A stretch of 64,000 nt of DNA. Source: Axinella damicornis (lineage: Eukaryota; Porifera; Demospongiae; Axinellida; Axinellidae). The position numbers were made by a program, and so were the translations under genes. Positions 20,907 through 32,986 of this stretch are shown here, piece by piece (the first letter of the stretch is position 1; every line of letters starts with the position of its first letter). The notes under the pieces are model-generated. The model ran no database searches. It had not been told where the DNA came from and saw only the letters and a list, made by a program, of their open reading frames with translations. Location of the stretch: positions 806,001 through 870,000 of the forward strand of contig OZ007514.1 in assembly GCA_963931865.1 (NCBI GenBank), written 5' to 3'.

Positions 20907-21601
20907 CTATCTATAGACCTATAGCTACTATCTATAGACCTATAGCTAGCTAGCTAGAGCTGAGTGAGCTTTAGTATGCACTTGGGATGGCTGCAGCACA
21001 CTGGATGGGTGAGTATTCATTGTCCTGAATTAAGTATTAGAGTATTAGAGCTACGTAGCAGCGGTCTTGGTAAGAGGATTCATGAGCAGCCATGCAAACC
21101 CATAATCAATTTTGACGATCTACTTGCAGGCTATAAATACGTTTGACACCCTATTAAGAGTGTAGAGCATGCAGCACTTGCGTGGGCGCATTGCGAAAAG
21201 CGACGTACGTACGTACCACATACGTACGTACCTACGCATCCAGCACTGTGTCTCGGCACTTCGGTGCCGAGACAAAAATGGATTGACAGATTGATGAAAA
21301 TGTTCACACTGAAATGATAGGGGCTGGTGTCATGTACCAACGGCGAAGTTCTCGCACGACGGGGCTGGGCACGAGATCACCCAACTTCGTAGGCTATAAG
21401 CAAAACATAGTATTACGCATGCGCGCCTAGCTTACGCGTTATAACAATAATTATGACAGTACTATACTATACCGGTACCTGAAAACGCAATGACGTCATG
21501 TAGGCCTATAGTTAAGTTATGCAACGAAAAGTGCTTACGTAAGGACGTACCTTACCAAATTTGCGATAGTTCCGGCAGCGACCGAATGCTGGTATGAGAT
21601 A
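20907..21601. other. Upstream region of the kinase-Kelch gene
   Basis: It contains short palindromes: CTATCTATAGACCTATAGCTA repeats near 20908-20945, CGTACGTACGTAC near 21204, and a perfect stem TGTCTCGGCAC/GTGCCGAGACA at about 21249-21274. No reading frame is supported. Confidence 0.4.
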
Positions 21602-24231
21602 ATGGCAGGTCTGCAACAAAAGGCTGCTTCTCCTCCAGTAACACGAACTACCAAAATCGAGAAACGAAAACGTGCTGATACTACCACAGAATACGAAGAA
21701 CGTTGTCAAGCCAAGACTCAGTTAGCCGAATTCGAGCTCAACGGCGTCGAAATAGTCTACGACAGAGTCGACCCAGGCAAAGAAAATCCGAAAGTGCTAG
21801 GTAAAGGTGCTTACGGCGCTGTCATTGAACTCAAATTTCGAGGTATATACTACGCATTAGATAATAAACACCTCACGGTTCCGTGAGGTTTGTTTTATAT
21901 TTTGTGTTTTCTTCTGAAAGTTTGATGCAACCAAATGCATACAGGATTAGGCAAGGTAGCTTAGGTATAGGCTACCTATTATTAACTGTGTGGCTTGCAG
22001 GACTATACACACGAACTGAATTGGTTTAGGCTTAACTGCATAATGTATACTTCATCCTATATCATAGGCTTAAAGTGTGCTGGAAAGAAGCTACACGACG
22101 CATTCTTTGATGACATATCCGCCAAAGAGATGATCGGAATTCTTCAACGATTTTTAGTTGAGTGTAGCTTACTGGCCCAACTTCGTCACCCACATGTTGT
22201 ACAGTTTCTGGGGATATGCTATGAATGTGTGGATTCCACTGCCCCATTGCTGGTCATGGAGTACCTTCCAATGACACTACTGAACTGTATTGAGAATTTC
22301 GCACCCAACATACTTCCTGATGAAATTGCGTACCCAATTCTGCATGACATCGCTTTAGGTTTATGCTACTTGCACCAAAGATCTCCTCCAGTCATTCATC
22401 GGGATCTATCAGCAAACAATGTCCTCCTTACGCATGACATGACAGCCAAGATATCTGATTTGGGAGTTGCAAAAATTTTGAATCTCACTGCAGCCAAAAA
22501 AACTGCAAATCCCCTAACAACAGGACCAGGTACTCCTGTCTACATGCCACCAGAAGCGATGAGAAACTCCCCTCAATACACCACCAAGGTCGATGTATTT
22601 TCCTTTGGTGTTCTTACTCTTCACATTTTCAGTGGCAAATGGCCATTTCCTGGGGAGCAGGTTACAACTGATCCTGATAATCCAGACAAGCTCATACCCA
22701 AATCTGAAGTCCAGCGTCGTGCGGACTACTTCCATGATATGGGGGAAAGCCACCAGCTTACCGAGTTGACAAAGCACTGTCTCCATAACTCCCCTGACAG
22801 GAGGCCAGATGATATCGCAATCATTAAAGTGATCGAGGAAAGTAAAGCGATGGTTCCTCCTACTCTAAACAAGTTGCAGTCAATTGAAGGGATAAAAGAA
22901 CTGAAAGCAGCTACTTCGACGCTGCATGTGCAGATTGCCGCGCTCAAGAAGCAGCTTGAGACAGCAGAGTGCAAGCATGAAAGGGGTGGGAGCATCGACA
23001 GCACTAGCCTAAGTGGCAGCTTCCAGTCATTCACTTCAAGTGGCGGAGAACTAGCAAATCGTTCGTTCACAAAATCTGAATCTTACTCCGTACCTTACAT
23101 GCCTCATCTTGAAGTGAACGCTACTGTTGAACATGGAAACATGGTAAGCAAACATTCTGTATGGTCACTGTCCACATTACTGAGAGCTTCCCACTGGTTC
23201 ATTTCAGCTTCCAGTCCACTTGCAGACTCAATCCTTGCATTCCTCATGACCAGCCAGTGTAACTGTAAGTTGATCAGATAATAATTCCATTCCTCCTGTT
23301 CTTACAGCCCCACCCTTGCCAGCCTGGTGCCGCTCTTGTGTGGAACAAGAAGTGTGCAGATCTCCCAGAACCCATGTACCACGCTCAAGCACTCGTAATG
23401 GGAAACGTTGTCTATGCAGGTGGAGGGTGCGCAAAAGACCACAGCAACACAATCCTTGCATATGATCTAGCTCTTGACAACTGGAAGTCACTTCCTTCCT
23501 GCCCAGTTAGCTATTTTGGGTTAGCTATGCTTGAGGAAATGCTAGTTGCCCTGGGTGGCATTACCCATTCCAAAGGAATCTCAGACAAGGTGTACACCTT
23601 CGATCAGGGATCCCAGCAGTGGAAGAACACACTTCCCAACATGCTAACAGCTCGGCACAGTCTTTGTGCAGTTACTTTCAAGTCGAACATTTTTGCTTGC
23701 GGAGGTAAAGATGCTAGCGGTGTGTCGGATAGTGTAGAAGTCCTCAAGGCTGGTAGCTCTCAGTGGTTTAGGACACACCCTCTTCCATTTCCTTGTTATC
23801 ACATGTCATCTACAGTGATACATGGGTGTTGCTACATGCTTGGGGGATTTGATGAGCACGCTTTCACAGACAAGGTTATCTGTGTACCCCTTGACCGTCT
23901 TTTAGAAGGTACAGCAATCTCTTCAAAATCCAGAGATCGTTCCTTGTGGCATAGCCTACATAGAATCCGCTACACCTGTGCTGCAGCTGCAAACGTAGGG
24001 GGCTGCCTTCTTGCAATTGGCGGTGGTCGTACATTTGGTAACGCAAAGGTCTGCATGTACTGCCAGCTCAGAAAGGCTTGGGTGAAACTCACTGATTTAA
24101 TGGATGTTCATGCGTATATAGGGCCCACAGTGGCCGAGCTTCCTAATAGTGAAGTTTTAGTTATTGGTGGAGCAACGTCAAGTTTTGAGCCACAGAAAAC
24201 TGTGTACAAGGGAAGTATTTTGTACTGTTGA
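21602..24231 (+). CDS. Protein kinase fused to Kelch repeats
   Basis: Three exons join in phase: 21602-21842, 22068-23143, 23308-24231 (746 residues). The kinase domain has a Gly loop LGKGAYGAV (66-74), lysine in CAGKK (K87/K88), the alpha-C glutamate E112, catalytic loop HRDLSANN (191-198), DLG instead of DFG (211-213) and the PPEA activation-segment end, so it looks catalytically competent; it is tyrosine-kinase-like/TKL in flavour. A coiled coil follows (LHVQIAALKKQLETAE), then a Ser-rich linker and about five Kelch repeats, for example NVVYAGGGC, LVALGGI, IFACGGKD, CYMLGGFD and LLAIGGG. Kinase-Kelch fusions are known from sponge gene sets; the substrate is unknown. Reading through the second donor instead would end the protein shortly after the coiled coil, so a kinase-only isoform is possible. 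Confidence 0.9.
21860..21896. other. Perfect hairpin in kinase-Kelch intron 1
   Basis: AAACACCTCACGG pairs with CCGTGAGGTTTGTTT around a two-base loop, 20 bases after the donor. Confidence 0.6.
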
Positions 24232-24875
24232 TCCTTCCACCCCACAAGCATGATTAAGACATTCTTTGAAATGATATTTTCAAGTCATGTACATTCACGA
24301 TTTGCATTGCACATTTTTCAATTATTATACAAACCCGTTAATGTAATTGCTTCCTGTCATCCGGGGAAATTGACATCCTTCACAGGCCAGCTGCAGTACC
24401 ATCACAATCCACGTGGGTCCACACACCCACGATACTATTATTGGAGTACTGTTTCACAATTTTGTTCGCAACATCAAGCATAATTACTGGTATACAAGAG
24501 AGGTGAATGTTACTTCTAAAACAACTATCTAATACTCAATTAATATAATTATACAAGTCTCATAACCGCTACAAAACTGTACTGTGTACACATTTACATG
24601 AAGGCTCACGAGTTAACTGCCCAGTACATTTTCAAGCTGGATAATGATCTTGGTCAGCATGCTCACTGGGACCTTGTTCTGCAGGAATCTCACTGTCTTC
24701 AGCTTGCTGAAGACAGTGTGGTGGGTCTGTGGGTGTTATATCTTCAGGATGATGTGGTGCTTCTGTGAGTGTCTCGTGAGCTTGTTCAGGGCACTGTGGT
24801 GCATCTGTGGGTGTCTGATGACCTTGCTTAGCCTCCTGAACGTGGTCTATGTTTGCCATTTCTGTATTTGCAGCT
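24232..24875. other. Between the kinase-Kelch gene and the GPCR 3' end
   Basis: It contains a 75-codon minus-strand frame (24632-24859) with imperfect 12-13-residue repeats (TPTDAPQCPEQAHET, LTEAPHHPED, TPTDPPHC). It could be an alternative acidic C-terminal tail of the GPCR, but I cannot join it in phase to the preceding exon. Otherwise nothing is recognised. Confidence 0.35.
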
Positions 24876-27800
24876 TCACTCTCTCCATCCGCATGGCCTC
24901 GGCACCTTTGATACCAACTGTAGAGTTGGCCCTATGGAATTGAAGGGCTCAAATTAGCTGGCTAACCCCGACTTAAATTCACCTCGATGAACCTTAATAT
25001 TCATTAATCGCACAGTGAACTGTACAGCTGCAAGTTCATTAACTGGAACTAATTAGGCACATTCATTGAGCAAATTGTTTTTCTTTTACCATGGAATTTG
25101 ACAGTTCAAAAGTTCACCAGACTCAATGACGTTGGCAGTTATATGCTGGTTACTATGGAATGTCAAAGAACCAGTGGACCAATTCGTGTAATGCATGGTC
25201 TATGCTGGACTCCCACTTTCTACTACACATCTGTGACCCTATTAACCACCAATTAAGTTCTAGAGTGACGTTTGGGTTCATGCCCAATTGCTTTTGCTGT
25301 ATCGTAATAGAGCACCTTGCATGCCCACATGCAGGTCTGTTTTGCTCACTCTTACAAGTCCATAACATACCTTAAGCTCACACATGATTTGCTTGTCGAA
25401 AATAATGACAAATGCAAACAGCAAACCTGAATGTGAAAATATTAGGGCATTGTTACAATGATAAGAAACTTGAACTCATAAGAATACATTGCAGTTGCAA
25501 GTGCAGGGACTGTAATATAGTAGGGGATAGCTAATGCTTGCAGCAAAGGCATTGTAACCTGATACCATTCAGGAGTGAAAATGGGCCAAACGTTTATTCT
25601 TTCTATGCTGGGTGCACTATTGGGTATTAGAAACTGAATTTAAGGCAGCTGCTGCCACTTCCGCTGATCTGACCGTGCACTACCAAGCAGATGAATGCCT
25701 ATATATAAAATACTAGGGTTGTTATATATAACTGAGCTTGGTTACCTCAGTTGCAATTAGAAAGCAGGTATAATGTACCTGTTTTAGGAGATGCTTTGTT
25801 AACAAGCATGGGGACATTTGGTGACGAACAAGTGGACCCTTTATGACCAGCATTCAAGTGGCCTCTCATGCATTACACATTGTAAGCGGAACAAGCAGAT
25901 TACACTTTGCAACAAGCAGGCACATTGTATGCAGATTGTAAGCTTTTAGGGAACAAGCAGGCACACTGTATGAATCCCAAGAAGGATCGAGTACCATGAC
26001 CCCAGATCACTCTTGAGCTGCATGGGATAGCATTTTAGAATGCCAATTGTAACTGGAACTGAGCTTAGTTAAAACAACCCTAGTCTTTTTACAGTATATA
26101 CATGTATATATATACATGACTAGGCTTCACTAATCTCCCCATAATGCTTGCTGTACTGCTTCACTGAGTTGGAATGGGATGGTATACCTCATAGTTATGG
26201 TAACTACTACAAGCATCTTTCCCAAGGACGTCAAAGTCATAATTACTATGATTATGGTTCAAGGTATCAAATTCCATACTGTATAGAAGCCTCATTATTC
26301 AGTGAACTTCCCAATTATGTGGTTACACTACAACTGGTTATCATGGAAATTTTTCATGCCCTGATGGCAGCATGTCCCTCACAGATGTTTAGTGGTTACG
26401 ATCACACAACTGTGGTTGTAGATAATCTGGACCATCATCCTCTCAAGTTCCCTAATGCAATTAGTCTCTGAACCCCTTCTTCTGATCACACAACTGTGGT
26501 TGTAGATAATCTGGACCATCATCCTCTCAAGTCCCCTAACGCAATTAGTCTCTAAACCCCTTCTTCTAACCACTGTCTCCAGCTTGTCTGCAACCAGGGT
26601 AAGTTTAGCACCCTCAAAGGAAAACTGACATCTCTCAAACTGCTTCCTCTTTTGAATATAAATATTGTGTGCTATATTTGTTTTGTGTTTTTGAGGTCAG
26701 TGAAGGGGCAGCATGCAGAAAATAAAATTGCCGGAAAAAAGGGGGGAAAAGGCATTTGTTTTACTTGAATCCGAGCTTCCTGCATATCAACCTTTGCGTA
26801 CCAGCAGACACCCACCAGACTTGTTGTGGTCCATTTCAGCACCCACTCTCTGGCTTCATTTGGCATCATTGAATGGGCAGACAACCACCCTCTAGTGATT
26901 TATAGCGATAGAATGGACATTAGAATTTGTGACATAATACTAGAATTACAGTTTCAATGCTACAGATTGTGTGATGCAAATTGAGTAAAAAATTTAGAGC
27001 AACTATGCTGTGATGTAGCCGTAGCCTCGTTCCCAGGCCCCACCCAGCTCTGTCACTTGCAGTATGGTTTCTGTACTGCAAAGCTACGAAAAACTGGGCT
27101 TGGACCTGGGACTTTAAGTAGCCTCGTTGATCGGTGAGACAAAACTGGTTACTAGAATATAATGTATATAGCTATAGGTATTGGCTGTGTGGCTGTCAGA
27201 TTATTGCTAAATTTGTCTGCAAGTTAGGTTTCCGTGATATCACCACAGTTTACTAAAAAGCCCATTCTCAAAATAGTTGCATGTTTGCCGCTGGTTCAAG
27301 TGCATGTACCTAACAGCATAATAATTATTATACCACTTGTACTTGCCTGGTAATGGAAGAGTGCTGGCATGGAGAAACCAAAGGGCAAAATGTGCTGGTG
27401 ATTCTGGATCATTAAAACCAATCGCCAGCCGCAACCTATAGGATTATTAATGTTGCAGACGTATAGTATGATGCAGCTGCATGCCCATGCTACATGCAGT
27501 ACACAGACTAAGTAACAACGTATCACAGTCAAAATTAAGAAAAGAACGTTGCTGTACTTAAGCTTGGACAATATCCTGCTGATGTTTCAACTAAAGATCC
27601 AAGCAGTTTACCCGTTGCAGCTACTACCAGCTGCTGTGGTTTACCCTTGAACACGCAGTTATTCAATTAGAAGCCTTGGCTGCGCCTCGGCCTCTAATTG
27701 AATAACAGCCTCGTGTATTCCTGATAAACCACAGCAGCTGGTAGTATAACTATAACATGGATGACGGTTCCCGCTGACCCACACAAGTTATAGTTATACT

Positions 27801-30800
27801 ACCAGCTGCTGTGGTTTATCAGGAATACACGAGGCTGTTATTCAATTAGAGGCCGAGGCGCAGCTGAGGCTTCTAATTGAATAACTTGAATAACAGCCGA
27901 GTGTGTTCCTGATAAACCACAGCAGCTGGTAGTACAACTGGCTTGTACTACAGTGGCTTCTAAGTGCACTTGCTGAGTATACTGAAGTGGCTTTCTGTGT
28001 ACACTAAAATGTGCTGACAAGGGTGTATGGTAGTTATACGATGGGTAGGTAGTTATACGAGGGCGTCTTTATTCACTGGACTGGAGTGGACTGGACTGGA
28101 CTGGACTGGACTGGACTCACCCAAAAATCTGTAAAATGCCTTTTTCAGTGTAGGACAGAAGTTAAGCATACTTATTCAGTCACTAAAGTTGCTTGCACAG
28201 CCTGCTTTCGCGTCTTTGCTCGAGTCGGTAGAGGTCAAAGGTCACGTGCATAAATGAGCTTCAGCAATGAGCTGCAGTCTAGTCGTGGATGATAGAGGGA
28301 TATTTATTTCTGTTTTCTATGCTTCAGCAAAAGGCTGGAGTTCGATTTCTGCAGTAAACAAATGCTCTTCTAATCTTTTCATTGAAACTTATTAAATATG
28401 CACGTGACCTTTGACCTCTACCGACTCGAAGAAAGACGAAAGCAGGCTATGCAAGCAACTTTAGTGAATGAATAAGTATGCTTAGCTTCTGTCCTACACT
28501 GAAACAGGCATTTTATGGATTTTTGGGTGAGTCCAGTCCAGTCCAGTCCAGTCCAGTCCAGTCCACCAGTCCAGTGAATAAAGACGGGTATAACTTCCAA
28601 TTAGTGGGTTACGCTATATAAACTGTGGTCGGCACCTTTCACTACGTCATCACTGTAGTACAAGGGATAATTGGGGCGAGCGTGAGCGAGCCCCACATAG
28701 ACGAGTTTGCTGTAAATTTTCTATATATATATATATTTATATATTTCGAGGGGCAACCGCACTCCTGGTAGCCGCGATGCAACCCCGATTGCGACTCACC
28801 GTAGCGCTATTCGTTCCAATTAACGCACATGCCACGTGGCAACCACGCTCAGTCGAACGCGAGCAATGGCGACCAAAAGGAAGACAAGACATTATTACAG
28901 CACTCACAAGTTAGCCAGCACGGTGAGTTTCGGCATGTAAGCGTCAGTGAACGCCAGCGATCATGGCCGTGTGGTCAGAATCTTCGTGTGCCTTTCCTAA
29001 GAACGGTACTGCCACCGGAAGTCGAAGAGAGCGCTCGGGCAATGGCGGCCAACGGCGAGAGAAAAGCGCTCATATCTCCACCACCAAGGTGAGTTTCAGC
29101 ACCAAAATTGTACGGTGAGGACAGTGCATGATAGCGATCACGACGGTGTAGTCAGAATCTTTGCAGGACATTCCTAAGTAGTCAAACGTTAATTGGGGCG
29201 AGCGTGAGCGAGCCCCACATAGACGAGTTTGCTGTGAATTTTCTTTATTTCTATATTTCTATATTTCTATATATATATATATATATCGTACGTCGTGCCG
29301 TAAATCACTTCCTGCTCGTATTTTGCGTGTTCTTGCGTCATGCGTTATTTCCAAACTGAGTTCACTTCCTGCTCGTGCGTTGATATCGTCCAACTGAGAC
29401 GCGAACTATGAACAGTCTACCTCAACAAGGCCTTGCAAGGATGGAGACTATAGTGTGGCGGTGAGTGGCTAAAGCATGCTAAGCCATGCAACTGCTCAGA
29501 GGATGGGAAGTTGACTGCCCTGCACACGGTAACACTAAACTCACTGTGACCAGTCATGACAGATCTGGCATCAGCAGAGAACGAGGAAGTCATCCTCGGT
29601 GGCAACAACAGAGACAGAGACCGCTCCTGGACCTACCTGCCAGACTGCTTCAACGCTGTGAAGTGCATGCACGAGTGTCATAACTTCTGGTGTGATCTGT
29701 GTCGTTAAGTTGTGTTATGCTCCCCGTCAGACTCACATTCTGATGACATGCACATGCAACTGCTCCATGCACATTCAGCACAATGTCATGCAACTGTTCC
29801 ATGCAAATTCAGCACCTGCATGTACTCGCTCACGCTCGCCCCACAATGTCCTGCATTCCCCTAGTTATTTACATTAGGTTAGATTATTTACGCGGCACAA
29901 TTTTTTCCTATACCGGTATACCAGGAGTGTAACTATCGTACGTCGTGCCGTAAATCTCTGCCTGCTCGTATTTTGCGTGTTCTTGCGTCATGCGTTATTT
30001 CCAAACTGAGTTCACTTCCTGCTCGTGCGTTGATATCGTCCAACTGAGACGCGAACTATGAACAGTCTACCTCAACAAGGCCTTGCAAGGATGGAGACTA
30101 TAGTGGGGCGGTGAGTGGCTAAAGCATTTCATGAAGACGGGGAGAGCGCTTCAGTGAGACCAAGGGAGGTGATCCTCCTTGAACTCACAATCCCCTATAA
30201 CTCGCCGGAGTGCCTTTCAAATGCTAAGCCATGCAACTGCTCAGAGGATGGGAAGTTGACTGCCCTGCACACGGTAATACTAAACTCACTGTGACCAGTC
30301 ATGACAGATCTGGCATCAGCAGAGAACGAGGAAGTCATCCTCGGTGGCAACAACAGAGACAGAGGCCGCTCCTGGACCTACCTGCCAGACTGCTTCAACG
30401 CTGTGAAGTGCATGCACGAGTGTCATAACTTCTGGTGTGATCTGTGTCGTTAAGTTGTGTTATGCTCCCCGTCAGACTCACAATTTCTGATGACATGCAC
30501 ATGCAACTGCTCCATGCACATTCAGCACAATGTCATGCAACTGTTCCATGCAAATTCAGCACCTGCATGTACTCGCTCACGCTCGCCCCACAATGTCCTG
30601 CATTCCCCTAGTTATATTATAAACTTGCTCTTCAGTTGTATACAGTAGAGCTATAACTACCATCAGGAGCGCATACTGATGTCAACAACGGACGCACTAC
30701 CATACATGATTGCATTATACCTGTTAATGACGGGGAAGACAAAAGTGGCAATGTAGATCCAAGGATATGGCATCAGTGGCTTGATTTCCTCCTGCCAAAG

Positions 30801-32612
30801 GTTCTGTTGGGCCAGGAGAGCGGGAAAATATTGTACTGAGCAGTATGGAGCTGTTCATAGTAGCACTCTGGTCTACAGCTATACATACCTTTTGAGCATC
30901 AGCGCTTGGTCCAACATACTCTGCTTTGGTTTTGCCTGATTTCCTTAGCTAAAAAAACGCAAGATATTTCTGTTGAGATTACAGATGGATAGTTAAGTCA
31001 CATAATAAAACGAGCATCTCACTCTGTGGTGAATAACACAGGATATAGCTGTTAACACGGTTGCCATGACTACACACAAGACCACCCATGGGCCATAAAA
31101 CCTTGAGTGGGAGAGATTGGTATGAGGTACGGTCAGTGAACATTGCGTACAAAGGTCACATAAGGCATATATTATACTCTTACAGTGTAAACTGCAGTAC
31201 TATCCCTGGAACATATCTCTCTCCACTTTTTCTAGAAGAAATCCAGCTTTACAAAACAAGCACATACACATTACAAATGAACATACTTGAGCTTGATGTG
31301 TATACTAATAACACTTACCACCACAGCCCAGCTGGTCCATAGGCATCCACAGTGAACGGTATAATGGAGATGACAATAGGAAGTACCAGGCATACAGCAA
31401 TGTAGGCACTGAAAGTGGGCATGCAGATGATAAAAGGTCATGTATATATATCGGAACATCTTCAATCTCCACACCTCTTCCTCCCATCTTCACACCCAGA
31501 CCCCAACACACGTGTGCATGTACATTTACACACCCACACACGTACACAAACACATGATATAATATTATGTCATCATGCATGCACTGTATACGTATCATGC
31601 TGTTGTCACCATAGTGATGAACATATTAAGTACTCTAAAAATCAACTTCACATTTCAAATTTCATCCGTGTCCTCTTGAGAAACACAGTGATCCAAAATA
31701 TGTTGAAACTTATGATGCACACCCAAAGGAAGGCAATCCAAGCTGAAGGACCAGACCATAAAGGTGCACATAAAGTTCAAAACTGGTTCAGCATTAATTT
31801 AATGGTGTTCTATATAGCTAATTACCGGTGAGGATGTGGTAAAAGCCTTGAAAAATGCAAAACCGAAGAAATGTCCCCACGTACATGCGAGCCATGACGG
31901 CAACACGAGGCTCAACCTGAATGATAACAAGATTCTCCGACTCTATATAGCTACTTGAAACACTCAGGTAGATCTTAGCAAGGTTATTACAGAATGTCTA
32001 GATCTTATGCATACCCAGACATAACTGATGGTGTGGAAGAACACAGCGATGATCAGATAAAGGAGAAGACGCTACAGAACAAAAAGAACCGCAGGTGTGC
32101 ATGTGAATATCATAGTAAGCATTTTGAATGCCTCAAGCTAGTGCCAAGGAGTGATCACCTGCGGCAGAAACTTGTATCTCTTCAGTGCAAGTATCACAAA
32201 TATAATGAACATGCTGCAAGTAAAGGGAGAAATTCTATAGGACTGCTGTGTGGTTAGCTATGTAGAATATAACTATAGACTAGCCATTCTCACCGATGAT
32301 CACCTGGAATATGGCCATCCATGCTGCAGGCAATCACTATCAGAGTCACAATAATTGCCTGCAGATGGACAGTCATAACCGGCAGTGGGAATTAGCTATA
32401 ACTCTCACCAAGAAACCAGGGATAAAACAGCAACTACTCGACGGACCCCAACAATCGCATCCTGCATTCATGAAACAACAGACACTAACTTATAATTCCC
32501 GGTCTGTATTATACTAAATGTCAAGTTAGAGTCTTACACATTTTTCGACTGATGAGAACGCCAAGCACTCCACATTGTCGTCGACATCGGTGAAATTACC
32601 GCTCCCTGACAT
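24876..32612 (-). CDS. Cyclic-AMP-receptor-like seven-transmembrane GPCR
   Basis: Thirteen small exons join in phase on the minus strand: 32538-32612, 32294-32358, 32159-32213, 32015-32071, 31826-31916, 31652-31742, 31319-31408, 31023-31101, 30889-30948, 30721-30803, 27347-27435, 25371-25426, 24876-24917, for about 310 residues. The N-terminus has a glycosylation site (NFT). TM3 spans an exon join (CIFQGFYHILTG + AWIAFLWVCIISFN). TM4 leads to extracellular loop 2 YGPAGLWWFYGPW, TM6 is MPYPWIYIATFVFPVINR, and TM7 is LWFLHASTLPLPG + LLFAFVIIFD. The C-x-x-Q-G-F, YG-x-AG-x-W, YP...INR and LPLxG signatures are those of the Dicty_CAR/cAR-like family. Weak points: TM1 (exon 2) contains an odd hydrophilic insert DGHIPGDHR, intron 11 uses a GC donor, and the last exon is the least certain. 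Intron 10 is 3.3 kb long and full of mobile elements. The ligand is unknown. Confidence 0.75.
26400..26572 (+). repeat. ~86-bp tandem duplication in a GPCR intron
   Basis: Two copies of GATCACACAACTGTGGTTGT...CTAACGCAATTAGTCTCT, differing at a few positions. Confidence 0.9.
27022..27125. repeat. TAGCCTCG-family element
   Basis: It starts TAGCCTCGTTCCCAGGCCCC, with the interior CACCCAGCTCTGTCACTTG shared with 12569-12675. The right end is degraded. Confidence 0.6.
27622..27934. mobile_element. Pair of fold-back elements in mirror arrangement
   Basis: 27622-27746 and 27799-27934 are each palindromic: ACCAGCTGCTGTGGTTTA at one end, its complement at the other, and a central stem GTTATTCAATTAGA(G)GCC. 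The spacer begins and ends with TATAACTATAAC / GTTATAGTTATA, so the pair together also forms one long inverted repeat of over 300 bases. No coding capacity. Confidence 0.8.
28051..28594. mobile_element. Non-autonomous element with ~190-bp inverted termini and a GGACT microsatellite
   Basis: The left arm runs from AGTTATAC..CGTCTTTATTCACTGG through (GGACT)n, CACCCAAAAATCTGTAAAATGCC and TCGGTAGAGGTCAAAGGTCACGTG. The right arm repeats all of it in reverse complement, ending CCAGTGAATAAAGACGGG. The unique centre is about 150 bases. Intronic to the GPCR. Confidence 0.8.
28671..30640 (+). mobile_element. Composite repeat with exon-like segments
   Basis: GGGGCGAGCGTGAGCGAGCC occurs at about 28673 and 29193, and its complement CTCGCTCACGCTCGCCCC at 29828 and 30571. 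A ~590-bp block (29287-29870) is repeated at 29936-30610; the second copy has an extra ~95 bases (about 30127-30222). Inside are ATG-led segments ending in perfect GTGAGT donors (near 28866, 29041, 29407 and 30058). A 50-codon frame, MTDLASAENEEVILGG.., ending in CNFWCDLCR-like CHNFWCDLCR, is conserved in both copies (about 29559-29709 and 30303-30453). It lies antisense within GPCR intron 10. Confidence 0.6.
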
Positions 32613-32690
32613 AATTATTAGCTCCACTGTGATTTTCCGCTTGCATGCTGTTCCGCGAAAACTCGCCCGATTGCATGCTGAGTGATTAGC

Positions 32691-32727
32691 TAGCCTCGTT
32701 CCCAGGATCGAGTTCGGGAACGAGGCT
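32691..32727. repeat. Minimal TAGCCTCG hairpin
   Basis: TAGCCTCGTTCCCAGGATC with GTTCGGGAACGAGGCTA, 37 bases, about 80 bases upstream of the GPCR start codon. Confidence 0.75.
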
Positions 32728-32929
32728 AGTGATTTGCTGTGACGAGTTCGCGTAGGCAAGAGTTCACGAAATTTTACGGATGCACAACTGGAGTGTACGG
32801 ACGTTTTATTAGTGCCTGCAAATTCATCAGCGTACATTTGCAAACCACTGGTCTTTTGGGAACAGTCTGCATGGAGCTCTAAGAAATGCACTTTTAAGGC
32901 CTGGATGATTTGTACATGTAGCTATATAG

Positions 32930-32986
32930 TCTCATTCCCATGGAGACCCCCTTGGGAAGGGGGGGGGGGGGGCTGGGAACGAGACA
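32930..32986. repeat. TAGTCTC-family element with poly-G centre
   Basis: TAGTCTCATTCCCATGG ... GGCTGGGAACGAGAC encloses a run of about 13 G. Confidence 0.65.

Noticed and set aside
23208..23263. Extra exon between the kinase and Kelch exons
   Set aside because: It has an acceptor and a donor but introduces a stop in the required phase; skipping it joins the kinase and Kelch parts in frame.
24632..24859. 75-codon acidic repeat frame as the GPCR C-tail
   Set aside because: It cannot be joined in phase to the exon at 25371-25426 with a credible acceptor. Kept only as a possible alternative tail.
26148..26471. 107-codon plus-strand frame
   Set aside because: It overlaps an 86-bp tandem repeat, has no domain and lies antisense in a GPCR intron.
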